Shown piece after piece: positions 8,024 to 18,500 of a stretch of 64,000 bases of DNA. Below the pieces are notes generated by a model. It made no database searches, was not told the origin of the DNA, and saw nothing but the letters and a program-made list of their open reading frames with translations. The position numbers and the translations under genes were made by a program. Every line of letters starts with the position of its first letter. Position 1 is the first letter of the stretch. The stretch is from assembly GCF_015687155.1 (NCBI RefSeq), contig NZ_JADPQF010000005.1, positions 1 to 64,000 on the forward strand, given 5' to 3'. This DNA is from Aliikangiella sp. G2MR2-5 (GTDB taxonomy: Bacteria > Pseudomonadota > Gammaproteobacteria > Enterobacterales > Kangiellaceae).

Positions 8024-9211
8024 ATGAAAACCTGGTTTAAGCTAGGAGTCTCTCTGTTTCTCTATCTACTTTTAGGTTTCGAAGTTTCCGCGTGCGTAAC
8101 GGGACGAAGTACGGGGGATATGGGAATTATTATCGAAAGAGCCTCGGGGAGTCTTTTGGTGGTTGAGCATAGCCACAATAAAATATTGTGCCGTGTCGAA
8201 GGATTAGGCGACTTGTCGCATGCTTCCGCGGTTTACTCCAGAGATCAGGCTTTCGCCTACATTTTTGCGCGCGATGGCGGTTTAAGCAAAGTTGATCTTC
8301 GCGAAGGAAAAGTCGTTAAGAGAATTATTCAGGGTGGTAACTCCATCGGCGGCGCTATTTCCCAAAGCGGCAAATATATTGCTGTGTCAAACTATGAGCC
8401 TGGCGGTGTAAAGATCTTTAATAGCGATGATTTAACTTTGGTTGCCGATATTCCTGCTCCTATCGAGGGAAGCGACAAGCGTTCAAAAACTGTGGGGCTG
8501 GTTGATATTCCTGGAGAACAATTTGTTTATAGTTCGTTTGAAGGCAACGATATTTTCAAAGTCGATTTGACATCACCTGAAAAACCGCAGGTCACAAGAA
8601 TTCAAAACGTCGGCCGTCAACCTTATGACGCACTGGTTTCTGATGATGGCCGCTTTTATATTGCCGGACTGTTTGGCGAAGACGGACTGGCTCTCGTCGA
8701 TCTATGGGAAAAAGAGCTAAAAGCCAAAAGAATATTGAATCATTACGGTAAAGGTGAGAAAAAATTTCCGGTTTACAAAATGCCGCACCTGGAAGGATGG
8801 GCGATGAATCGAGACAATGCCTTCTTGCCGGCAATAGGTCAAAGACAGTTGCTGGTTCTAGACTTGCAAAACTGGAAAGAAGAAACAAGAATCGATGTTA
8901 AAGCGAACCCAGTATTTGCGATGGCTCAACCGGATGGTAGACAAATATGGGTGAACTTTGCTTTTCCGGATAATCAATGGCTTCAGGTGATCGATGCCGT
9001 ATCTAAGAAAGTGGTCAAAACAATAGAAGCTGGAAAAGGTGTGCTTCATATGGAGTTTACACCTCGAGGGGAGAGAGTCTGGGTATCTGTAAGAAATAAA
9101 AACGAAGTTCAAATTTACGATACCCGAACCTTGGAAAAAGTTTCGACTTTACCTGCTCAAAGTCCTAGTGGGATTTTCTTTACTAATCGTGCTCATAAAA
9201 TAGGTTTATAG
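8024..9211 (+). CDS. nirF: Heme d1 biosynthesis lipoprotein NirF
   Basis: NirF is a periplasmic eight-bladed beta-propeller, homologous to the d1 domain of nitrite reductase, that acts late in heme d1 synthesis. The 395 residues form one propeller without a heme c motif, which separates it from NirN and NirS. The N-terminus is a lipoprotein signal with lipobox VSAC and lipidated Cys24, as known for NirF. Repeated propeller motifs of the WVSVRNKNEVQIYDTRTLE kind are visible near the C-terminus. It lies between nirC and the nirDLGH group in an operon transcribed rightwards. Confidence 0.88.
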   Translation: MKTWFKLGVSLFLYLLLGFEVSACVTGRSTGDMGIIIERASGSLLVVEHSHNKILCRVEGLGDLSHASAVYSRDQAFAYIFARDGGLSKVDLREGKVVKRIIQGGNSIGGAISQSGKYIAVSNYEPGGVKIFNSDDLTLVADIPAPIEGSDKRSKTVGLVDIPGEQFVYSSFEGNDIFKVDLTSPEKPQVTRIQNVGRQPYDALVSDDGRFYIAGLFGEDGLALVDLWEKELKAKRILNHYGKGEKKFPVYKMPHLEGWAMNRDNAFLPAIGQRQLLVLDLQNWKEETRIDVKANPVFAMAQPDGRQIWVNFAFPDNQWLQVIDAVSKKVVKTIEAGKGVLHMEFTPRGERVWVSVRNKNEVQIYDTRTLEKVSTLPAQSPSGIFFTNRAHKIGL

Positions 9212-9238
9212 AGAGCGTAATATAGCGGGGACTATAGA

Positions 9239-9685
9239 GTGGATATTTCAGCGCAAGATATTGAGCTTCTCAACCGGGTACAAAAGAACTTTCCGATTGT
9301 TAGTGACCCATTTGCTGAAATCGCCAGTGAATTAGGTCGTGATAAAAGCGAAATGATTAATCGGCTTGCGCTGTTAGAGCAGGCTGGCTTTATTGCCCGT
9401 TTTGGAGGTGTCAATAACCATAAAAAAATGGGCGCTAGTACCTTGGCTGCGCTCAATGTGCCGACGGAAAAAATCGATGAGATTTCTACCCTGGTAAATT
9501 CATTTCGGGAAGTTAACCACAATTATTTGAGAGAAAATGCATTTAATTTGTGGTTTGTAGTAACGGCCGCGACTGAAGGTAAATTGCAAGAGATCTTGTC
9601 CGAAATTCAGCGCCGAAGCGAGTGCGAGTTATTAGACTTGCCAATGGTAAAAAGCTATCACATTGATCTGGCTTTCCAAATATGA
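9239..9685 (+). CDS. nirD: Siroheme decarboxylase subunit NirD
   Basis: One of four consecutive AsnC/Lrp-like proteins that together decarboxylate siroheme to didecarboxysiroheme, the first dedicated step toward heme d1. The 148 residues contain an N-terminal winged-helix-like part (1-60) and a C-terminal ligand-binding fold with the NirD-like segments GASTLAALNVP and NHNYLRENAFNLWFV. The start is GTG, preceded by GCGGGG. The stop overlaps the next start by 4 bases (ATGA), so translation is probably coupled. In this family the AsnC fold is enzymatic rather than regulatory. Confidence 0.85.
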   Translation: MDISAQDIELLNRVQKNFPIVSDPFAEIASELGRDKSEMINRLALLEQAGFIARFGGVNNHKKMGASTLAALNVPTEKIDEISTLVNSFREVNHNYLRENAFNLWFVVTAATEGKLQEILSEIQRRSECELLDLPMVKSYHIDLAFQI

Positions 9686-10161
9686 TCCCGGCCGAAAAAC
9701 AACAGCTACTGCTTGATAAACTTTCTTCGGGACTTCCGATTTGTGAATTTCCGTTTAGACGGATTGCGGAAGAATTGAGCCTGGATGAGCAGGATGTACT
9801 TGAATTTTATCGAACTTCTTTAGCAAACGGAACAACCAAAAGAGTTGGCATGGTATTAAACCATCAGCGTCTTGGTTACCGCTCTAACGCGATGGTGGTT
9901 TGGAACGTTCCAGGTGAACTGGTCGATCATGTTGGCGAACTCCTGGGACGCGAAGACAAGGTTACATTGTGCTATCAACGACCACGCAGAGCGCCGCATT
10001 GGCCCTATAATTTATTTGCCATGATTCATGGCAAATGTCGGCAGGCCGTTCTAGCGGAGATAGCGCGTATTCGTAAAGAAAACGGACTGGAAAATATCGA
10101 GCATGATGTGCTTTTTAGTACGCGCAAGTTTAAGCAAACAGGGGCAAGATATGCATCCTGA
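9682..10161 (+). CDS. nirL: Siroheme decarboxylase subunit NirL
   Basis: The second AsnC/Lrp-like subunit, 159 residues, overlapping nirD by 4 bases and nirG by 11. It has the segment KRVGMVLNHQRLGY and the CYQRPRRAPHWPYNLFAMIHG block (about residues 105-126) that marks the NirL/NirH branch. NirD-type and NirL-type chains pair to form the siroheme decarboxylase. The tight overlaps suggest the subunits are made in fixed proportion. Naming within the four-gene set follows the usual nirD-L-G-H order. Confidence 0.83.
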   Translation: MIPAEKQQLLLDKLSSGLPICEFPFRRIAEELSLDEQDVLEFYRTSLANGTTKRVGMVLNHQRLGYRSNAMVVWNVPGELVDHVGELLGREDKVTLCYQRPRRAPHWPYNLFAMIHGKCRQAVLAEIARIRKENGLENIEHDVLFSTRKFKQTGARYAS

Positions 10162-10669
10162 CTCAGTTGAAAAAAAAATATCGAAACAAAAGTCGCGTTC
10201 ACACTTGTTACAAGAGCCGGTAAATCTTAACGAGCTGGAAAAGCAGTTGATCAATAGGCTCCAGGGTGATCTGCCGTTAACCGAAAGACCTTTTTTGCAA
10301 ATTGCCGATGAATTAGGGACAACCGAATCAGAGGTTATTCTGGTATTGAACCGACTGCTGGAAGAAGGCGTCATTACCCGCTTTGGACCTCTATTTGATA
10401 TTAGCAAAGGAAGCGGTTGTTTCTCTCTGTGCGCGCTTAAAGTTCCGCAAACAGATATTGATAGAATTGCATCGATAGTCAATGAATTTCCGCAAGTCGC
10501 GCATAACTATTTACGAGACAATGAGTGGAATATGTGGTTTGTTCTTGCCGCAAAATGTCAGGATGAGTTAACCGCTATTTTCGAACAGATAGTTGAACTG
10601 ACAGGTTGCCCGGGAATTAACTGTCCCAAAGAAAAAGAGTTTTTTGTCGGTCTTAATCTGCCTGTTTAA
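10151..10669 (+). CDS. nirG: Siroheme decarboxylase subunit NirG
   Basis: The third AsnC/Lrp-like subunit. It has the NirD/NirG-type features: a GSGCFSLCALKVP segment, AHNYLRDNEWNMWFVLAA, and a C-terminal FFVGLNLPV. The ATG at 10151 is chosen because it overlaps nirL by only 11 bases; an in-frame start at 10103 would overlap far more and adds no conserved sequence. From this start the protein is 172 residues and carries a 30-residue charged extension before the AsnC fold. It would pair with NirH in the same way as NirD pairs with NirL. Confidence 0.82.
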   Translation: MHPDSVEKKISKQKSRSHLLQEPVNLNELEKQLINRLQGDLPLTERPFLQIADELGTTESEVILVLNRLLEEGVITRFGPLFDISKGSGCFSLCALKVPQTDIDRIASIVNEFPQVAHNYLRDNEWNMWFVLAAKCQDELTAIFEQIVELTGCPGINCPKEKEFFVGLNLPV

Positions 10670-10674
10670 TAAGA

Positions 10675-11157
10675 GTGACTGATTCTGCTATGAATACAAT
10701 AGAAAAAAAGATAATAGAAAAGATGCAGGCCGGCATGCCTATTAGCGAAAAGCCCTATGAAGAAATCGCTGAAGCATTAAATATTAGTCAGACGCAACTG
10801 CTTCGAACTCTTGACGGCATGAAAAAAAGTGGTCTGATTCGAAGGATAGGTTTGGTTCCCAATCATTATGCAATCGGTTACACCGTAAATTTAATGACGG
10901 TTTGGGATATCAAGGATAGTGATATTGATCAGGTTGGAGTATCTGTTGGTGCGTTAGACTTTGTTAGTCATTGCTATCAGCGGCCAAGACACTTACCAGA
11001 TTGGCCATATAACTTTTTTGCCATGGTGCACGGGAAAAGTGAAGCGGAAGCCAATGATAAAATGCAGCAGATAAATCTGCTGATTAAAGACAGCTGTCGC
11101 CAGTTTACATCTTTAAAGAGTACCAAAATTTTGAAGAAAACAGGGCTTAGAATTTAA
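10675..11157 (+). CDS. nirH: Siroheme decarboxylase subunit NirH
   Basis: The fourth AsnC/Lrp-like subunit, up to 160 residues from the GTG at 10675. An ATG five codons later (10690) is an alternative start. It carries RRIGLVPNHYAIGY and the CYQRPRHLPDWPYNFFAMVHG block also seen in NirL, so the NirD-L-G-H quartet is complete. The gene follows nirG after 5 bases and precedes nirJ by 87 bases. The role is siroheme decarboxylation in heme d1 synthesis. Confidence 0.82.
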   Translation: MTDSAMNTIEKKIIEKMQAGMPISEKPYEEIAEALNISQTQLLRTLDGMKKSGLIRRIGLVPNHYAIGYTVNLMTVWDIKDSDIDQVGVSVGALDFVSHCYQRPRHLPDWPYNFFAMVHGKSEAEANDKMQQINLLIKDSCRQFTSLKSTKILKKTGLRI

Positions 11158-11244
11158 CCTGTAAGACTGAGCCTCGCAGGGTTGGCGACAAATACTTAAG
11201 CGACAAAGAGAATAGTGCCCAGGCCAGCACAAAAGAGGTAGAAA

Positions 11245-12489
11245 ATGTTTAGAGTAACTCAATTTATGCAGGCGGTTGCCGACCCTGAAGCAACCCGTCC
11301 TTTAAGACAGCCTCCGGGTCCGGTTGTTATCTGGAATCTAATTCGTCGATGTAATCTTTGCTGTAAACATTGCTACTCGATTAGCGCCGATACTGATTTT
11401 CCGGGAGAACTTTCTACCGAGCAGGTTTTTGACACTTTAGACGATCTAAAACAGTTTCGTGTACCCGCTCTCATTCTTTCAGGAGGCGAGCCGCTACTAC
11501 GTCCCGATATTTACGATATTTCAAAACGTGCAAAAGACCTGGGTTTTTATATCGGACTCTCAACCAATGGTACCCTTATTGATGAAAATAATATTGAGCG
11601 ACTAGCCGAAACTGGCTTTGATTATCTGGGAATCAGTATCGACGGTATCGGTAAAACCCATGATGAATTTCGCCAGATGGAAGGGGCGTTTGATAAGTCG
11701 ATGCATGCAATAAAACTTTGTCAGGAACGAGGGATTAAAGTCGGTCTTAGATTTACCTTGACTCAGGATAATGAGAAAGAACTGCCGAGAATTCTTGAAC
11801 TCGTCGATAAACACAATATCGATAAGTTTTACCTTTCTCACTTGAACTATGCAGGACGAGGTAACAAGAATCGAGGCGACGATGTTGTCCACCAAATGAC
11901 CAGGCGCGCAATGGATTTTATTTTCAACGAAGCCTGGAGTCGACTGGGTACCGAAAGAGAAATAGAGTTTGTAACAGGCAATAACGATGCTGACGGTGTT
12001 TATTTCTTGCAGTGGGTTGAAAAAAACAAACCGGAGCTTAAAGATTTTATTCACGAACGTCTTACCCAATGGGGTGGCAATTCAACCGGTAAGAATGTTG
12101 CTAACATTGACAACCTTGGTGAAGTTCATCCGGATACTTTCTGGTGGAACTATAAACTCGGTAATGTCAAAGACAGGAAGTTCTCAGAGATATGGTCTGA
12201 CTTAAGCGATCCTTTAATGGCCGGGCTAAAACTGGGTGAAAGACCGTTAAAAGGTCGTTGTGGCTTGTGTCCGTTCAAAAATGTTTGCGGCGGTAATACT
12301 CGAGTCCGCGCTTATCAATTAACCGGAGACCCCTGGCAAGAAGATCCTGCTTGTTATTTAACTGATGAAGACCTGGGTATTAACAATGCCGCTGAACGAA
12401 TTCAGGTTGTCCCTTACGCCAAAGGGAAAGGAAGTAAACAGGCCAATCAGAAAATTCAGGAAGAAAATCGGTCAAGTCTCGAAGTTTAA
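11245..12489 (+). CDS. nirJ: Heme d1 biosynthesis radical SAM protein NirJ
   Basis: NirJ removes the two propionate chains of didecarboxysiroheme in heme d1 synthesis, using radical S-adenosylmethionine chemistry in the cytoplasm. The 414 residues include the cluster-binding CxxxCxxC at Cys36/Cys40/Cys43 and a C-terminal SPASM-like cysteine group (CGLCPFKNVCGG) for a second iron-sulfur cluster. GGEP and other radical SAM barrel motifs are present. An AGAGGTAG-like ribosome site precedes the ATG. It sits between nirH and nirN, as in other heme d1 operons. Confidence 0.93.
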   Translation: MFRVTQFMQAVADPEATRPLRQPPGPVVIWNLIRRCNLCCKHCYSISADTDFPGELSTEQVFDTLDDLKQFRVPALILSGGEPLLRPDIYDISKRAKDLGFYIGLSTNGTLIDENNIERLAETGFDYLGISIDGIGKTHDEFRQMEGAFDKSMHAIKLCQERGIKVGLRFTLTQDNEKELPRILELVDKHNIDKFYLSHLNYAGRGNKNRGDDVVHQMTRRAMDFIFNEAWSRLGTEREIEFVTGNNDADGVYFLQWVEKNKPELKDFIHERLTQWGGNSTGKNVANIDNLGEVHPDTFWWNYKLGNVKDRKFSEIWSDLSDPLMAGLKLGERPLKGRCGLCPFKNVCGGNTRVRAYQLTGDPWQEDPACYLTDEDLGINNAAERIQVVPYAKGKGSKQANQKIQEENRSSLEV

Positions 12490-12586
12490 CAGGCATCTGT
12501 GAATGAACTTAACCAGCACTTGAGGCAGTGGAAATTTTAGAACGAAACATTGAATCGAGCATAAACAAATTGAGAAGAGTAGGGCT

Positions 12587-14128
12587 ATGAATTTAAAGCA
12601 AGTTCTTTGGGGAATTAGTGGCTTATTAGCGTTTGCTGGCGGAAGCATTGCTTTGGCTGCAACTGTAGATTCGGATTCCGATAGTAGCGCGAAAAAAGAC
12701 TATCTGCAGCACTGTGCCAGTTGTCATGGCGAAGCTCGTCTTGGCGGAATTGGACCCGCTTTGCTTCCGGATAATTTGAGTCGAACTCGAAAGAAAGCGG
12801 CGATTGATGTTATTAGTAACGGGCGTGCGCTAACACAGATGCCCGGGTTTGGGGCGCTGTTATCTGAAAAGCAAATCAAGGCGGTTGCAGATTATGTTTA
12901 TCAGCCGCCAAAGTTACTACCTAAGTGGGAAGCCAAAGAAATAGGCGCCAGCAGAGTCGAGCACTTTGATCAGGATAAACTAGGCAATAAGCCCGTTTTT
13001 AAAGCAGACCTGCAAAATCTTTTTATTGTGGTCGAAACCGGTGATCATCACGCGACTTTACTTAACGGTGATACTTTCGAACCGATACATCGTTTTAAAA
13101 CGCGGTTTGCGGTTCATGGTGGTCCCAAGTATTCTCCCGATGGTCGCTATGTCTATTTTGCCAGTCGTGACGGATGGATTTCCAAATTTGATATATACAA
13201 TTTAAAAACCGTCGCTGAAGTAAGAGCCGGGATTAATACTCGAAATGCGGCTATGTCTTTCGATGGAAAAACAATCGCTGTCGGTAACTACCTGCCGAAT
13301 AATATGGTTTTGCTCGACGCTCGAGATTTATCTCTGATAAAAATTATCGATGCAAAAAATGATGAGGGAAAAAGTTCCAGAGTGAGTGCTGTTTATACCG
13401 CGCCTACTCGAGGCAGTTTTGTCGCAGCGATGAAAGATTTTACTGAGATTTGGGAGATCCCTTATAGCGGAGAAAATAAATTTAAGGCTCGACGAGTTGT
13501 GCTGGAAGATTATCTCGATGACTTTTTCTTTAATCAGGACTACTCGCTGGTGATAGGTGCATCTCGACCTGCCAATAGTAAAGGGCATCAGAAAAATTTA
13601 ACTGGTAAGGTAATCAATCTGGACACAGGTAAACTGGTATCCAATATCGATATTAAAGGAATGCCTCATTTAGGTTCAGGAATCACCTGGGACTATCAGG
13701 GAACGGAAGTTCTGGCATCTCCAAATTTGAGCAAAGGCGAAGTCAGTGTTATCGATATGAAAAGCTGGAAGACAGTTAAAACCTTAAAAACTGAAGGTCC
13801 CGGATTTTTTATGCGTAGTCATGAAGGAAGTAAATATGCCTGGGCGGATGTTTTCTTCGGACCGAACAAAGACAAGATCCATGTAATAGACAAGTCGACT
13901 TTGGAAATAGTAAAAACCCTGCAGCCGGAGCCGGGAAAGACTGCAGCACACATTGAATATACCAAAGACGGAAAGTATGCACTCTTGTCTATCTGGGATA
14001 TGGATGGGGCGGTAATTGTTTATGATGCCGAAACCCTGAAAGAGGTAAAGCGGCTACCTATGAAAAAACCATCCGGCAAATACAATGTTTACAACAAAAC
14101 TCACTATGAAAGAGGAACCAGTCACTAA
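12587..14128 (+). CDS. nirN: NirN, cytochrome c/d1-type dihydro-heme d1 dehydrogenase
   Basis: A 513-residue periplasmic protein with a signal peptide (about residues 1-25), a cytochrome c domain with heme motif CASCH at 43-47, and a C-terminal d1-type beta-propeller. NirN oxidises dihydro-heme d1 in the last step and hands heme d1 to NirS. Domain order is the same as in NirS, but this protein lies with the maturation genes and is clearly divergent from the NirS at 25.3 kb, which supports NirN. It follows nirJ by 97 bases, with a GAAGAGTAGGG stretch before the ATG. Confidence 0.85.
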   Translation: MNLKQVLWGISGLLAFAGGSIALAATVDSDSDSSAKKDYLQHCASCHGEARLGGIGPALLPDNLSRTRKKAAIDVISNGRALTQMPGFGALLSEKQIKAVADYVYQPPKLLPKWEAKEIGASRVEHFDQDKLGNKPVFKADLQNLFIVVETGDHHATLLNGDTFEPIHRFKTRFAVHGGPKYSPDGRYVYFASRDGWISKFDIYNLKTVAEVRAGINTRNAAMSFDGKTIAVGNYLPNNMVLLDARDLSLIKIIDAKNDEGKSSRVSAVYTAPTRGSFVAAMKDFTEIWEIPYSGENKFKARRVVLEDYLDDFFFNQDYSLVIGASRPANSKGHQKNLTGKVINLDTGKLVSNIDIKGMPHLGSGITWDYQGTEVLASPNLSKGEVSVIDMKSWKTVKTLKTEGPGFFMRSHEGSKYAWADVFFGPNKDKIHVIDKSTLEIVKTLQPEPGKTAAHIEYTKDGKYALLSIWDMDGAVIVYDAETLKEVKRLPMKKPSGKYNVYNKTHYERGTSH

Positions 14129-14158
14129 ACTGGCTCTTTGCTTCAGCCCAGAATAAGA

Positions 14159-14428
14159 ATGAAACCGGATCGGGTAACGGCAATGATTCAATTGATCGCA
14201 CAGGTTCGAGATGCGATCCCCTTTGATACGCCTGAATCCAGTTTATGCAGGGGACCCTGCCTCGGCTGTTCAAAAAAGCTTATCGAGTTTCTTGACGATA
14301 AATTATGTGACTGGGAATCGCGTCTCGATACTGGTGAAGTGCCAAATCTTGGGGAAATCTCTAAGCTTGCCAGAATGTCGAAAAAAATTTATGACGTTCT
14401 GGCAATTAATGGATTTGTTACAAAGTAG
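14159..14428 (+). CDS. Small Cys-rich protein of the nir operon, unknown function
   Basis: An 89-residue soluble protein from the ATG at 14159; a TTG seven codons earlier would give 96 residues. A cysteine cluster CRGPCLGC lies near residue 32, with another Cys about 20 residues later. The rest is helical and charged. It begins 30 bases after nirN, on the same strand, so it is probably co-transcribed. The cysteines could bind a metal or an iron-sulfur cluster, which would fit a partner of the heme d1 pathway, but this is inference. A hairpin with perfect 8-base arms (TTTTAAGC/GCTTAAAA, 14447-14473) lies just after the stop. Confidence 0.6.
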   Translation: MKPDRVTAMIQLIAQVRDAIPFDTPESSLCRGPCLGCSKKLIEFLDDKLCDWESRLDTGEVPNLGEISKLARMSKKIYDVLAINGFVTK

Positions 14429-14671
14429 CATCTCGGTTGCCTCGGATTTTAAGCGCATACTGGCGGCTTAAAAGGCAGGTAAAACCATAAATAGAGACAT
14501 TATGTCAATTACGACTCTAAATAGATCCTGTTATATCAAAAAGAAATAAATCTAATAGTTTTCAGTTTTGAAATGGGTTATAGACAAGGATAAGATTAAT
14601 TTATTGGACTATTATTTTAAAAGTAATTTCCATTTTTACTCGACGACCAGTACTCTGATTCTTGATAATTT

Positions 14672-15316
14672 ATGGCCCTCAAAAATAAATCGAAATCGGC
14701 TGAAACGAGACCTGTAATCTATATTATTGATGATGAGCCGACTCAACGAGAATTTTGCTCCTTAGTTCTGGATACTTTGGGGGTGGAAATTATCAAGTCT
14801 GAAAGTGTAGAACAATTTCTCAAGGTATTTCAGAATGAAAGCATTGGATGTATTTTATCTGATGTTGTTATGCCTGGTCTAAGCGGTTCTGATTTCCTGG
14901 AAATCGCGATAAAACATAATTTCAGACTACCGATTATTTTTTTTACAGCTTATGCCAATGTAGACATGGCAAAGTCAATGCTGAAGAAAGGGGCTTTTGA
15001 TTTTCTGGAAAAACCAATTAATGCTGAAGAGCTGATATCTTCTGTCAGAAAAGCAATTGCTAAGTCTGTTACTGAGAAAATTCAGTTTGATAGAGAATTG
15101 GAAGTAAAGAACAAAGTCGAGCGCCTGACAAAGAGAGAAAAGCAGGTACTTTATTTAATGCTGGATGGTTTGTCATCTTCACAAATTTCAAATGAATTAA
15201 GTATTGGCGAAAGAACTGTTGAGACTCATAGGGCGAGCATTCTTAAAAAGTTTGAGAGCAAATCTTTTTCGGAGTTGACATGTAACCTGATTCAGATCTC
15301 TGGACTCAATATCTGA
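14672..15316 (+). CDS. LuxR/FixJ-type two-component response regulator
   Basis: A 214-residue regulator with an N-terminal receiver domain (about residues 14-130) and a C-terminal LuxR-type helix-turn-helix (about 150-210). The phospho-acceptor is the Asp in ILSDVVMPGLSG, with paired acidic residues in YIIDDEPT and the conserved Lys in LEKPIN. The DNA-binding part has LTKREKQVLYLMLDGLSSSQI and a TVETHRASI recognition region, as in FixJ/NarL proteins. No histidine kinase is adjacent. It may be partnered by the following sensor protein, although that protein has no kinase domain. The 243 bp upstream holds no obvious FNR box. Confidence 0.9.
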   Translation: MALKNKSKSAETRPVIYIIDDEPTQREFCSLVLDTLGVEIIKSESVEQFLKVFQNESIGCILSDVVMPGLSGSDFLEIAIKHNFRLPIIFFTAYANVDMAKSMLKKGAFDFLEKPINAEELISSVRKAIAKSVTEKIQFDRELEVKNKVERLTKREKQVLYLMLDGLSSSQISNELSIGERTVETHRASILKKFESKSFSELTCNLIQISGLNI

Positions 15317-15385
15317 CCAGTGCTACGACTTCTATATTGCTGATTTGAGATATATGTTTGCTTAAAGGAGGCTGTTGCCGAAGTG

Positions 15386-15403
15386 CTCCGTATTTATACG
15401 GAG
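15386..15403 (+). terminator. Palindrome with T-rich tail, possible terminator
   Basis: CTCCGTAT-TT-ATACGGAG is a perfect 18-base palindrome followed by TTTGTCCTTT. It lies 70 bases after the response regulator stop and could act as its terminator or attenuator. Its position argues that the next gene starts downstream of it. Confidence 0.4.
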
Positions 15404-15514
15404 TTTGTCCTTTGGTCTTCAGTATTCCTGCGAATATACAACCTTGTTGATAACCGCTATCTTGATCTAGAGTCGCCCGATCAGGTCTACATCATCATGT
15501 CAGAGGATATGACT

Positions 15515-18500
15515 ATGGATAGTTTTCGTAAAGCAGAAAAAGATACAATTCGGCTTGGTTTGATGCCGCCGCTTAGCGGTTTGGTATCTCTCTACGGAAA
15601 AGAAATCATGTGGGCCGGACAAATAGCTTGCGACGAAGTGAATGAGGCTGGAGGCGTCCTCGGGCAGAAGCTGGAGTTGATTATACGTGATGATGGAAGT
15701 ATGCCGGAAACGGCGGTTCCTGCAGCGAAAGCTTTAATAGAAAGAGATAAATGTGTCGCAATAATAGGGAATCTTTTATCTAATTCGAGGATTTCGGTCG
15801 CCTATCAAGTAGCCAATGTATATAAAGTTCCTTATCTTAATTTTTCTTTTTATGAAGGAAGTATCTATTCAGATTATTTCTTTCATTTTGCGGCTCTACC
15901 GAATCAACAAATTGATAAGATGATCCCTTATGTTGTCGAAAATTTTGGTCCTAAAATTTACTTTGCGGGAAGTAACTATGAATGGCCAAGAGGGTCAATT
16001 GATGCAGCCAAGCGAGTTCTCAGGAAACACAATGGAACTGTTGTTGGAGAGAGATATATTCCAATGGGAGAGCTTAGAAGACATGTTGACGGATTACTAA
16101 GCGAACTTTCCTGCTCCGGGGCGAATGTTTTTGTTCCATATTTTGCTGGCGCCGACCAGCAAGCATTGCTGAATGAATTTTCAGCGAGAGGCCTAAAAGA
16201 TAGATTCACTGTAGTTATGGGACATTATGACGAAGCTATGGCCGCAACGCTGCTTCCTGAAGTGAGGGAAGGATTTTATTCCAGCAATACTTATTTTATG
16301 TCTTTAGATACGCCTGAAAATAAAAACTATCTTGAACGCTTGACAAAAGTAAGAGACGTTACCAGCTTGGCTCCTTCGGGAAATGGAATCCTAACTAATT
16401 TTGGAGAAGGAACCTATATCTGTGTTAAGGCTTTTGCCCAGGCGCTAAATGAGGCCGGCTCTACCAATGCTGACAAATTAATCGAAAAGCTGGAAAATAT
16501 CTGCCTGGTAGGTCCACAAGGTTCGATAACGATGGACTCCAGAACTCATCATGCAACAGTGAATTCCTATATTTCAAAATGTAACCGGGATGGGGTTTTC
16601 GAAATTGTTGAAAGTTTTGGGGCTCTCAAGCCTGAAATACCTGAGATATACAAGCCTAAGTTTGCGCTAGAATCTGACAGAACACCACACAGAAGAGCTT
16701 TAAGTAGTTCAGGTTCAGGAATTATAGATTTCTTGAGCTCCGAAGTAACCAAAAAAGCTCGACAGTTTTCGACAGCCATTTGCATTCTTGATTTAAATGA
16801 CAACATTTTGCAGGTTAATGTAACCTTTGAAAAAATATGGGGCGATAAAGAAAGACTATCTAGTTGTAAGGGCCAGGACTTATGGCTGGATAAGAAGCTT
16901 TATCAAAATATTATATTACATCTGGATGAATATGGAGAGTGGATAGGCAGTATTGATGCGAATGGCATGGCTGGTTTTATTCCTGATGTACAAACCAGTT
17001 TTGAAGCGCTTCATGATAATAGCGGACGGCGAGTCGGTTATAAGTTCACTTGCTTAATACCCGATGAGTTACAACAAAATAGTGATAAAGATTCCTCTAC
17101 CGCCAAGCAGATTTTTTCTATTGCCGATGTTGCGATTATTGCAACCGACAAAGAGGGAAATATTGTTCAACTTAATAGAAGGGCCTGTGAAACATTTGGC
17201 TATAAAGAATCTGAACTTCTGGGGGAGTCTATTCACATGCTTTTGCCTCCTCGCTATAGAGTGACCCATAAAGAATATTTTGAAGGGTTTATTTCGGGAA
17301 GCGAAAGTGAAGTAACCATGGGAAAACGCGGAGAGATCTCTGGTTACAAAAAAGACGGCTCGATCTTTCCAGCTGAAGCTTCCATTTCGAAATTCTGTTA
17401 TGGAGAAGAGCGTTATGGTGTGATTACTTTAAGGGATATTACTCGAAGAAAACAGGAAAAGGAACGTCTTGTTTGGAAAGCAACTCACGACCCTTTGACT
17501 AAGCTCCCTAACAGAGCATTAATTTCAGAAAGAATTAATCAGGCTTTAAGTCGTGCAGAATTATCCGAAGGCGTTGTTGCGATTCTATTTATTGATATTG
17601 ATGAATTTAAATTGATCAATGATTCTCATGGGCATGATATAGGCGACCAGCTATTAAAAGTTATTGGGGAGCGAATTCTAAACTGCGTTGGTCAGGGGGA
17701 TGTGGTTGCACGCTTTGGTGGAGATGAGTTTGTAATACTGTGTGAATCCGTCGCTGATCCGGAAAAAGTATCATATCTAGCGGAAAATCTGAGCAAGAAA
17801 ATCAGTATTCCGGTCGTAGTCGATGAGCTGGAGTTGATCGTCTCAAGCAGTATAGGAATTGCTTATAGTGACAACAATAAGCATACGCAGAATGACCTGC
17901 TCAGAATGGCTGATGCAGCGATGTATGTTGCCAAGGGCGAAGGGCGAGGTAAATACAAGATTTTTGATGAAAGTATTCATGACAATGCAAAGCTTAATTT
18001 GCAAATTAGTAGTGGACTCCACAGCGCAATTGCCAGAAAAGAGTTCGAACTTAGATATCAGCCCATCGTCAATGCAAGTACCCAGTGTATTATTGGTGCG
18101 GAAGCTTTATTGCGCTGGTATCCCGCGGGCTGTGAAATCTCTCCCGCTATTTTTATCCCTATTGCCGAGATTACCGGTACCATCAAACCTATTGGACACT
18201 GGGTTTTTCAGAAGGCTTGCGAAGATTTGGTAGAACTTGAAAAACAGGTTTCATTGCACGACGACTTTTATTGCTCCATCAATCTTTCTGCTAAACAGTT
18301 AAATGAGCCCGATATTGCTCAGCAGTTTAATCAGGTTGCCAGACTTCACCACCTGTCTCCACACAATTTACTGCTGGAAATTACCGAAACTTCGTTGATG
18401 TCCGATGTTGAGTCTAATGTTCGAGTCCTACAGCAACTGAATGAACTAGGATTTGGAATGGCTGTTGATGATTTTGGTACCGGTTACTCTTCTCTTGCTC

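Noticed and set aside
12587-14128. A second nitrite reductase (NirS paralogue)
   Set aside because: The domain order is the same, but the sequence is divergent, it sits with the maturation genes, and this place is normal for NirN.
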